Shown here one piece after another: positions 50,411 through 56,877 of a stretch of DNA of 56,877 nt. Both the position numbers and the translations under genes were made by a program. Where the stretch lies: assembly GCF_004565465.1 (NCBI RefSeq), contig NZ_SRHY01000018.1, forward strand, positions 1 through 56,877, in the 5' to 3' direction. The notes under the pieces are model-generated. The model saw only the letters and a program-made list of their open reading frames with translations, did not search any database and was not told where the DNA came from. Source of the DNA: Lentibacillus salicampi. Its GTDB lineage: Bacteria > Bacillota > Bacilli > Bacillales > Amphibacillaceae. The stretch's first letter is position 1. Each line of letters begins with the position of its first letter.

Positions 50411-50664
50411 CCGAATACACTCCTCAGATTTCCGGCATTTCGTTTTTTATCAGACGTTTCCTCAACAATCCGGTATTTTTTATGGTTGACAACTGTATTG
50501 GGAAACCCATAGTTCAAATTTTCATAGTTCTCCATAGCGGATATATCAACAACAATACTGTTTTTTGTTTTAGATGGTAAAACATTCCCTTTTACTAACA
50601 CACCATCTTGTTCGAATTCAATGATATCTCCGGGCTTGGCCTTCTTACTGTCAGGTTTAAACAT
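50407..50664 (-). CDS. DUF2187 family protein (YkvS-like)
   Basis: An 85-residue protein with a small beta-rich DUF2187 domain: KPGDIIEFEQDGVLVKGNV, SIVVDISAMENYENL, TVVNHKKYRIVEE. The ATG at 50664 has GAGGAGGT 6 bases upstream; the longer frame is less likely. Function unknown. It overlaps the FbpB-like gene by 4 bp, forming a two-gene unit. Confidence 0.75.
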   Translation of the reverse strand: MFKPDSKKAKPGDIIEFEQDGVLVKGNVLPSKTKNSIVVDISAMENYENLNYGFPNTVVNHKKYRIVEETSDKKRNAGNLRSVFG

Positions 50665-50821
50665 ATGTGTACCTCCTCGTTGTGTACCAATGTGAAAAGG
50701 CAAAAGAACATCCTTCCTTAGCCCTCTGTGTCCTTCCTGCCAGCTTATAGGTTAATTGTATATGATGATATTGGCATTGTTTTGGTAAAATTGTGGCAGA
50801 AGTATGTAAATAGGATTCCGC

Positions 50822-50844
50822 CTAGGAGCCTTGGACAAAAGTAT
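50822..50844. repeat. 23-bp motif shared with the truncated ATPase gene
   Basis: ctaggagccttggacaaaag plus tat matches 56751-56773 at 21 of 23 positions. It may be the end of a mobile element or its footprint. Confidence 0.5.
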
Positions 50845-50901
50845 TTCACCAAAAGGAAAATCCGAACATATCTATTCTGGTTAGTCGAAATATACCGCTC
50901 C

Positions 50902-51006
50902 GGAAATATACTTCGCTTTCCGCGGGCGGCTGGTGAGCCTCCTCGCACTGGCGCGCTGCGGGGTCTCACCTATGCCTTTTTTCCGCAGGAGTCTACGTAT
51001 ATTTCC
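50902..51006. mobile_element. 105-bp MITE-like palindromic element
   Basis: Perfect 10-bp terminal inverted repeats GGAAATATAC (50902-50911) and GTATATTTCC (50997-51006) bound a GC-rich core with CTTTCCGCGGGCGGCTGGTG, CTGCGGGGTCTCACC and CCGCAGGAGTCTACG. Short palindromic elements with this core are, to my memory, dispersed in Bacillaceae genomes. It codes for nothing and lies in the 511-bp gap between the DUF2187 gene and the Rpn gene. Confidence 0.7.
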
Positions 51007-51087
51007 TCCACTAATGGGAGAGCTCACAAAAAAGGATAGCACGCATTCACTTGCTTCCTGACAATTCTTTCGCAAAGCCTTCCACAT

Positions 51088-51126
51088 ATAAAAGCCTCCC
51101 ACACTTAGGAATCATGAGAGGCTTCA
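51088..51126 (-). terminator. Terminator of the Rpn family gene
   Basis: AAGCCTCTCA pairs with TGGGAGGCTT (with one G-U), followed on minus by TTATATG, 50 bp after the stop. Confidence 0.7.
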
Positions 51127-51175
51127 TAGTTGTTTTAATGTCAATCATTAGATGTGAAGGCACAGCAGAATTTTA

Positions 51176-52306
51176 TCACCGCATCTCCCGCTGGAGTTCA
51201 ATGACTTTATCCTTTGGAAGCCCAGTCGTTTCTGCAACTGCTTCAATTTCCATACCTTCTGCCAATAGTTTACGGGCAATAGACTCTTTGGCACTTTCCT
51301 CTCCTTTCTGTATACCTTCTTGTTTTGCTTTTTCTGCGGCTTTTCTACCTTCTTGTTTTGCTTTTTTCACTTCTTCTTCCGCTTCTTCTTTCGCTTCTTC
51401 TTTCGCTTCCTGTATTCTAAGTTCTGCCTCGCGCTGGGCCGCTTCCTCATCTCTTATACGCTTCAAACGTGCTTCATAGGCCAGGTATTGATCCTGTGTC
51501 ATACTTAATTCTTCCCAGGTTTGAAAAGCATTACGCAATGACTCATCCTTCATAGCTATCTCCTCCAGTTCCTGGTAAATTTCGTCATAGACCTTATCGT
51601 TCCAGTGATCAACCATCCCAAGTAACATTAACCATCTGGCCAGAACATCATTCCATGGATCCAATTTATCGTCTTTCCAGTCCTTGATTAACTTTGACAT
51701 TTCGATAAAATGAAATTCCATCACATCAGTCAACTTGAATTTTTCCTCATCTTCGTATAAATGGTACGTTGTATGAAAGTCGTCTGTTTGCTTAAATAGG
51801 TTAAAATTGAGGATATTTATTGCGATAACAGGCCGCAGTTCTTTATAAGACATTTTCTTTTTGAACGGACTGCGGTAGACCCCTGCCCAATAGTAGATGG
51901 AGCGTTTAATCATATCATATTGGTTGGTGAATTGTATTTCAACATTAATTTGTTCATCGGAGTTTGTTGTAACCAATAAATCCATTCTCGATTGCTTATC
52001 TTCAGTATATTCACCACCAGCTTCCGTATTCAGAAATGACATGTCTTTAATCTGATTTCGGCCGGTTCTTTGTAAAATGGCATTCAAAAATACAACTGTG
52101 ATATCCTTATTTTTTTCATTCCCAAACAGCTGTTTAAAAGCATAATCAACTTTTAGATCCATCAAGCGTTCAAGTGATATTCGCTTTAGGAGATTACCTG
52201 GTTTTCTACTTCCAGACTTTTTATCATAGTCGGCTGGGTCTTCCCTCACAATTCTTGTTGTGGCATAACTTGGCGGTTGCTCATTGACAAATGTATTCAG
52301 TGGCAT
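51176..52306 (-). CDS. Rpn family PD-(D/E)XK nuclease/transposase-like protein
   Basis: A 376-residue protein of the recombination-promoting nuclease group. Residues about 49-300 hold LMDLKVDYAFKQLFGNEKNK and a PD-(D/E)XK-type site: Asp in SRMDLLVTTN (about 108) and the ExQ in INVEIQFTN (about 121-123). The C-terminus (about 285-350) is a coiled coil of EAKEEAKEEAEEE and KAKQEG repeats before a last helical part. Such proteins cleave DNA and raise recA-independent recombination in E. coli. The first 48 residues precede the usual family start; AGGGAT 8 bases before the ATG at 52306 supports the long form. Confidence 0.8.
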   Translation of the reverse strand: MPLNTFVNEQPPSYATTRIVREDPADYDKKSGSRKPGNLLKRISLERLMDLKVDYAFKQLFGNEKNKDITVVFLNAILQRTGRNQIKDMSFLNTEAGGEYTEDKQSRMDLLVTTNSDEQINVEIQFTNQYDMIKRSIYYWAGVYRSPFKKKMSYKELRPVIAINILNFNLFKQTDDFHTTYHLYEDEEKFKLTDVMEFHFIEMSKLIKDWKDDKLDPWNDVLARWLMLLGMVDHWNDKVYDEIYQELEEIAMKDESLRNAFQTWEELSMTQDQYLAYEARLKRIRDEEAAQREAELRIQEAKEEAKEEAEEEVKKAKQEGRKAAEKAKQEGIQKGEESAKESIARKLLAEGMEIEAVAETTGLPKDKVIELQREMR

Positions 52307-52448
52307 TTTAGCACATCCCTTTGGTTTATGGGGACTTACAGAGGCGTTTATCTAAAATTAGTATAGCAAAATTTCTTATAATTTGTTCACAAAAATGCCT
52401 GAATGCAGAAAATACTGCACAGCAGGCTTTGAAACCATCCCTCCCCTT

Positions 52449-52477
52449 TTGTGATTGCAGCGATAAACCGATATAAT
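52449..52477 (+). promoter_or_regulatory. Promoter of the OmpA-domain lipoprotein
   Basis: -35 TTGTGA (52449-52454) and -10 TATAAT (52472-52477), 17-bp spacer, 29 bp before the start codon. Confidence 0.65.
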
Positions 52478-52506
52478 GAAAAATAAAGCCATGGAGGAGG
52501 AGCTAA

Positions 52507-53952
52507 ATGGACAGAAGAAAGCTGATATTACCCCAGATGTTAATTCTTTTGGCGATATTGATAGGATGCACTTCTGACAAAGAAGCCGGGGATAAAAAAC
52601 CTGAAGAAAAAACGGAGGAAGCAGCAAAACAAGAAGATAACGAACCGGCAAACGATAAAAACGAAGACGGAGAAGAAACAAAAAATGTAAATGCATCCGC
52701 CGGTCAAGAGATAGCTGTAGATGGGAAAGTTCTTTTGAAGGAAGAAGAAAATATCATACGTGTGGAGGGCACAACGAACTTAATCGAAGGTACGCCCGTA
52801 AAAATCAAGCTATACAATAGCCCGTTTACACATAGATTACTGGTTTATCCGCCGAGAGACGAAGAAGCTATTGTCAATAGTGATGGGACATTTTCGCTTG
52901 ATTATGAAGTCAAGGACAGTTTTTATGATCATTATGAAGGTCAATACATAGAAACAGCCGTTGAAGTCGAAATTTACAATCATCTTGCGCCGGATAACGT
53001 CATCGATATGTATGGGGAGAACGGTGAAAAATTTAAGGGGCCATTCATCTATCAAAATGAGGTTGGTTCCGAGTTAAAACATAAAGTGTATGCCCCTGTT
53101 TATGCATTAATAGGCGACGAAAAAACAGAGTATACCTTTAAAACACCCGAAAGAGAACCTTTGCCGGATGACTATGGCGAAACCGACATATGGTTCGATG
53201 CGGACATTACGGATAATGATCACCACTTTTTATACGTGGAAGGAAAAACAAATCTGATAGAAGGCATGGAAATAAACGGCAGATTTTATTCAGATGAAGA
53301 AGCTTATTTTTCCCAACAATTACATGCTAACACGACCTATGTAGAGCCTGATGGGACTTTTCGCCTTCCAATCGCCTATGAATCAATTACAGATGATGGA
53401 TTTATTGAAGTTAAAGTTCGTCCGGTGAGTTCGCATCGGACGGGTGACCAAGTTGACGAAACATACGGTGAGAAGTTTAAAAAAATGACAGGCGATTTGG
53501 TTAAGGAAGTAGATGATCATCAGGAAATTTATTTACGATTGAAGCCGGAAGGTATTGACATGGAGGAACCCCAGGATTCAATCGTAACCGAAGATGATGG
53601 TGAAATGAAAATTCAAGTACCGGATGATGTCCTGTTTGATCATGATAAAAGTAATTTAAAGGAAGATGCAAAAAAGACGCTGGGCGAAGTCACCGCTTTA
53701 TTAGAGGAGCTGGAAAAGAATACGACCGTTCATATTAATGGACATACAGACAGTGAGGGTGACGCTGATTATAATATGAATCTATCAGAGGAAAGGGCAA
53801 CTGCAGTAGAAAAATACCTGACGAAAAATGGAGATATCAATCACCTGAATATCGAAAAAACAGGCTATGGCGAAACAAAGCCAGTTGCATCGAATGAGGA
53901 TAGTGAAGGAAGAAAGAAAAACCGCAGAGTGGAAATAGTTTTTCAAAAATAA
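52507..53952 (+). CDS. Lipoprotein with C-terminal OmpA-like domain
   Basis: A 481-residue lipoprotein (lipobox LIGC, Cys about 21) with a Lys/Glu-rich linker (about 24-65). Two related modules follow: IRVEGTTNLIEGTPVKIKLY (about 83-102) and LYVEGKTNLIEGMEINGRFY (about 239-258), each ending in a DGTF turn. The C-terminal OmpA domain (about 375-481) has DVLFDHDKSNLKEDAKKTL, HINGHTDSEGDADYN and NRRVEIVF, the residues that bind diaminopimelate in peptidoglycan. It should tie the membrane surface to the wall. GGAGGAGG precedes the ATG. OmpA domains are less common in Gram-positives. Confidence 0.85.
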   Translation: MDRRKLILPQMLILLAILIGCTSDKEAGDKKPEEKTEEAAKQEDNEPANDKNEDGEETKNVNASAGQEIAVDGKVLLKEEENIIRVEGTTNLIEGTPVKIKLYNSPFTHRLLVYPPRDEEAIVNSDGTFSLDYEVKDSFYDHYEGQYIETAVEVEIYNHLAPDNVIDMYGENGEKFKGPFIYQNEVGSELKHKVYAPVYALIGDEKTEYTFKTPEREPLPDDYGETDIWFDADITDNDHHFLYVEGKTNLIEGMEINGRFYSDEEAYFSQQLHANTTYVEPDGTFRLPIAYESITDDGFIEVKVRPVSSHRTGDQVDETYGEKFKKMTGDLVKEVDDHQEIYLRLKPEGIDMEEPQDSIVTEDDGEMKIQVPDDVLFDHDKSNLKEDAKKTLGEVTALLEELEKNTTVHINGHTDSEGDADYNMNLSEERATAVEKYLTKNGDINHLNIEKTGYGETKPVASNEDSEGRKKNRRVEIVFQK

Positions 53953-53967
53953 TAAGACTAACGATAT

Positions 53968-54016
53968 AAGATGCGGTATGACCACTGTTTCATGGAAATA
54001 CCGCTTTTCATTTTTC
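53968..54016 (+). terminator. Terminator of the OmpA-domain lipoprotein gene
   Basis: GCGGTAT (53973-53979) pairs with ATACCGC (53998-54004), followed by TTTTCATTTTT. It may also serve the convergent gene. Confidence 0.8.
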
Positions 54017-54028
54017 TGAAGAGCACAA

Positions 54029-54403
54029 TCAGTCGTGAAGTCCTGACCGGAAAAACACGATATGCATTAATGTCAAAAATACTAAGCTAAAAGCGAAAAA
54101 AACAAAGCTTGCAGAAAATGGTATTTTAATGAACATAAGCTGTTGAAGAGTGAATACGATCATGATGACGACAAGGCTGATGACTGTTTTAAGGTGAATC
54201 TGTTTCATATTTCCTGACGTTTTATATAACCCCGTAATAATAACAGCCAGAATCCAATAAATGATGACGATGAGTGTAAGAATAAGCATTGTTTGAAAGT
54301 TAACAGCTGTTACAACACTTGTTATGGCACTCGCCAGGAAAAACAGAACACTGGAAATAACGTTCAGCATATAGATTTGTCTTGAAGGCAGGTTCACCGG
54401 CAT
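54029..54403 (-). CDS. Small unrecognised membrane protein
   Basis: A 124-residue protein with four membrane helices (about 12-33, 38-58, 72-92, 95-115) and short polar ends. The ATG at 54403 has GGGGAT 7 bases upstream; the frame runs on to 54454 without a better start. No family recognised. Confidence 0.6.
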   Translation of the reverse strand: MPVNLPSRQIYMLNVISSVLFFLASAITSVVTAVNFQTMLILTLIVIIYWILAVIITGLYKTSGNMKQIHLKTVISLVVIMIVFTLQQLMFIKIPFSASFVFFAFSLVFLTLMHIVFFRSGLHD

Positions 54404-54466
54404 CGTTTTTATCCCCTTTCGTTGCCATTTCCAAAATAAGAACATAATAACCATATCATCAGTTGT

Positions 54467-54504
54467 TAAAAAAAGAAACCACCAGGATCCGTGACCTGAT
54501 GGTT
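54467..54504 (-). terminator. Terminator of the ECF transporter genes
   Basis: AACCATCAGG pairs with CCTGGTGGTT (plus 54495-54504 and 54477-54486), followed on minus by TCTTTTTTT. Confidence 0.88.
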
Positions 54505-54537
54505 AAAAAGAACGTTACAATCCGGCAGCCATCTCTT

Positions 54538-55317
54538 TTAAAACTTCCTTCCAAATATTCGCAAATACCCAAGATAATACGACAGTGCAAACACCGCAAT
54601 CAAGAACCCGATCATCATCCCCAAAAACAGCCAGTCACGCTTTCCGACAGTCATTTTATGATAATGCGTGCGGTCAGTGTCGCCGGTGAAGCCCTTGGAC
54701 TCCATCGCAACGGAGACACGCTCCGCTTTACGGATACCGTTGGCCAGTAGCGGAATGGCATAACGGCGGAATTGATTAACTCTTCCTTTGATTCCCCGTG
54801 CCCGGCTTACTCCACGGATGCGGTGTGCCTGCCTGAGTACCTCCAGCTCATGCCGGAAGACAGGCAGAAACCGGTAACCGGCCAGGATGCCGTACGTGAT
54901 TTTCGGCGGCAGCTTGCATTGCTGCATGAAGCTGAGCATCAATTTCGTCGAATCCGTTGTCAGGATGAACATCAAAGACAGCGCGCCAAAACAGAGTGAC
55001 CTAAGTGCCAGGCTGATTCCTGTCTGGATGCTGCCCGTCGTGATCTCCAGATTCCACAGTGTGAAAACCACTTCCCCGTTGGAGAAGGTCTGGTTGGCAT
55101 ATAGGACAGTCATCCAGGCGAAACTCAAAGCAAGGATGAGAAATGGGGTGAAAAATTTCATCCAGCGGAGAATCGGAATGTCTGTCATGGTAAACGTGAC
55201 GGCCAAAATAAATATAAAATACAGTAACGGTGTAAACACATCATAGGTAAGACCGAGCAGTACGCCTGGAACCAATACAGCAAATGCCTTGATGGACGGA
55301 TTAATGGATAGGATCAT
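54538..55317 (-). CDS. ECF transporter transmembrane protein EcfT (YkoC-like)
   Basis: A 259-residue transmembrane coupling protein of a group I ECF transporter. It has N-terminal helices (about 5-70), then the coupling helices with LAGYRFLPVFRHELEVLRQAHRIRG (Ala-Arg-type motif) and RKAERVSVAMESKGF (about 192-206), and a final helix pair. The pairing with a double ATPase gene fits ykoC/ykoD of the thiamine-precursor system YkoEDC, but the substrate component is not in the window. The ATG at 55317 has GGGAGG 8 bases upstream and overlaps the ATPase gene by 17 bp. Confidence 0.8.
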   Translation of the reverse strand: MILSINPSIKAFAVLVPGVLLGLTYDVFTPLLYFIFILAVTFTMTDIPILRWMKFFTPFLILALSFAWMTVLYANQTFSNGEVVFTLWNLEITTGSIQTGISLALRSLCFGALSLMFILTTDSTKLMLSFMQQCKLPPKITYGILAGYRFLPVFRHELEVLRQAHRIRGVSRARGIKGRVNQFRRYAIPLLANGIRKAERVSVAMESKGFTGDTDRTHYHKMTVGKRDWLFLGMMIGFLIAVFALSYYLGYLRIFGRKF

Positions 55318-56800
55318 ACAGCTCACCCTCCCACTGCCTTTTCCGGAGCCTTACCGGCAATCGCAGTCGCGCTTCCCGAAGGAGTTCTCCTTTCTCCCAG
55401 AGAGACGCCGGGTTGCCGGAGAATGCTGCTTCCCCCTGTTTCAGGACAACGACACGGTCGGTGGCATCAACAATATCCATATCATGGGTGACGAAGACAA
55501 TGGCCATCCCCCTCGCTTTCAATTCTATGACATAATCCATCAGCTCCGACGTTGTGGCGGCGTCCTGGCCGAATGTCGGCTCATCGAACAGCAGAATATC
55601 AGGCGTTTCATCCAGCACGGTTGCTACACTAAGTCTCCGTTTTTGCCCGCCGCTTAAGGAGAATGGATTGCTGTGGCGATGCTCTTTCAGATGGAACAGT
55701 TCCATCAGCTCGTCCGCAGCTGTCACAATTGCTTCTTCGCCATAGCCATTCACCTTTATCCCGAAGGTTAGCTCCTCATAGACGGTATCGGTGATGAACT
55801 GATGCTCCGGATTCTGGAAGACAAAACCCATCCGCTTTCGCAGGTCAATCTCCTGCCATTTTCGCAGCGGGTGGTTAAACAAGGAAATATCCCCTTCTAC
55901 CGGTTCCAGGAGCCCTGCCATCAGCTGAAGCAGGGTAGACTTCCCTGCTCCATTTTCCCCTACGATAACCACAAACTCCCCGCCCCGCACATCCATGTTC
56001 ACGTTTTTCAGCACCTCTTGTTTTCGCCGGGAAAAAGACACCTCGCGGACCGAAAGCACGTTTTCCTCAGTTGGTCCAATCCGCGTCCATCTTTCCCGAA
56101 ATGCGGGGCTATTGGAATATCCTCCAGGAAAAAAGACCCCTTCCCGTTCCAGAAGTTGTTTTTGTTCCGTAAACAACCGCTCCGGCATATCATCTGCTAG
56201 CAGTTGTCCATACCGGCCAATGACCAGCACCCTGTCAATCAACTTGATCCAGTCATCAGCCTGATGCTCGATCACTAGAACGGACATCTGCCGCTTTTTC
56301 TGGGTCTCCTCCACAAGCTCGATGAATTCCAGGCTTGATACCGGGTCCAGATTTGCCGTCGGTTCATCAAGAATCAGCATTTCCGGCTCAAGCAGCAGTA
56401 CGGAAGCGAGGGCAATCTTTTGTTTCTGACCACCCGACAACTCATGGATCTTATTCTTTTCAAAATCCTCCATTCCGACGGCTTTCAGGACCGCTTTGAT
56501 TCTCCCACGGATTTCAGATGAGGGAATCTTTCTGTTTTCCAGGGTGAAAGCCAGCTCATCCTCCACCGTAATCATGCAAAACTGAGTTTCCGGGTCCTGA
56601 AAGACGATGCCGATTTCCTGTGTCAGTTCACCCTTCTCAAAACCCCGGATATTTTCCCCGAGGAAAAAGATATCCCCGGAAGACGTCCCTTCCACGGCTT
56701 CCGGATATAGCCCGTTGAGACAGAGAACCAGACTGCTTTTCCCGGATCCGCTAGGAGCCTTAGACAGAAGTATAACGGGTTTTATGTAAAAATATGTAAA
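55301..56800 (-). pseudogene. ECF transporter duplicated ATPase (YkoD-like), 5'-truncated
   Basis: Two fused ABC domains. The second is complete: Walker A IVGENGAGKSTLLQL, signature SLSGGQKRRLSV, Walker B DILLFDEPTFGQDA. The first has Walker A APSGSGKSSLVLCLNG (plus about 56707-56757), signature ELSGGQKQKIAL and Walker B MLILDEPTANLDP. Upstream of Walker A the normal 35-40 residues are missing: the frame runs only to an in-frame TAA at 56801-56803 with no ATG, and the sequence changes at 56751 to a motif also found at 50822. So the gene is cut by an insertion or rearrangement. A GTG at 56695 cannot give a working first domain, since it lacks Walker A. Confidence 0.75.
56751..56773. repeat. 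23-bp motif at the break of the ATPase gene
   Basis: ctaggagccttagacagaag plus tat, 21 of 23 bases equal to 50822-50844. It stands exactly where homology to the ABC ATPase stops. The rest of the window (56804-56877) has no recognisable gene and may be part of a mobile element. Confidence 0.55.
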
Positions 56801-56877
56801 TTAGCGAGTGGAACATCAGATTTTCAATGAAACGGCTTGATCTCCCGCCAAGACAGGAGTAATTAGGTTTTAGACAT

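Noticed and set aside
50745..51039. Small ORFs on both strands in the 50.8-51.0 kb gap
   Set aside because: They are translations of the palindromic MITE-like element.

Overview
The window comes from a low-to-moderate-GC Gram-positive of the Bacillaceae. It most resembles the halophilic Virgibacillus/Lentibacillus/Oceanobacillus group, but that placement is an inference from gene content and repeat types; no marker gene such as 16S rRNA is present. The minus-strand backbone follows the Bacillus subtilis order: moxR (yeaC), DUF58 (yeaD), transglutaminase (yebA), guaA, pbuG, yebE, purEKBCSQLFMNHD, adeC/yerA, yerB, yerC, pcrB, pcrA, ligA, camS, putP/opuE.

Layout from left to right. 0.3-2.0 kb: a PutP-type proline symporter preceded by a 35-codon membrane ORF that touches its start codon. 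2.1-3.7 kb: an NprR-like HTH/TPR regulator followed at once by a 46-codon exported peptide gene, the most interesting unit here (candidate RRNPP quorum-sensing pair). 3.8-10.1 kb: the pcrB-pcrA-ligA-camS operon. 10.3-13.7 kb: yerC, yerB and adeC, with two copies of a hairpin-bearing intergenic element. 13.9-27.7 kb: the twelve-gene IMP biosynthesis operon under two PurBoxes and a guanine-class riboswitch with a visible terminator/antiterminator. It is interrupted between purN and purH by 23 copies of a 21-bp repeat. 27.7-33.8 kb: yebE, then a mixed-orientation block (Hsp20, MOSC protein, an unrecognised membrane protein, MsrA, NCS1 permease) inside the purine locus. 34-37.5 kb: pbuG and guaA, each with its own guanine-class riboswitch.

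37.5-42 kb is a MoxR/DUF58/transglutaminase operon. 42-57 kb is accessory: an amidase, an unrecognised small membrane protein, a 703-residue TPR/helical protein, a D-Ala-D-Ala carboxypeptidase broken by a frameshift in an A8 run, a FetAB-type ABC transporter, two overlapping small genes (YkvS-like and FbpB-like), a 105-bp MITE-like palindromic element, an Rpn/PD-(D/E)XK family protein, an OmpA-domain lipoprotein, a small membrane protein, and the remnant of an ECF transporter whose ATPase gene loses its 5' end at a 23-bp motif also found at 50.8 kb.

Purine logic: PurR boxes and guanine-responsive leaders control de novo synthesis (pur operon), GMP formation (guaA) and hypoxanthine/guanine uptake (pbuG). 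An adenine deaminase-like enzyme and possibly an NCS1 nucleobase permease supply salvage. Coordinates of CDS include the stop codon; starts were corrected by ribosome binding site and family length where stated.
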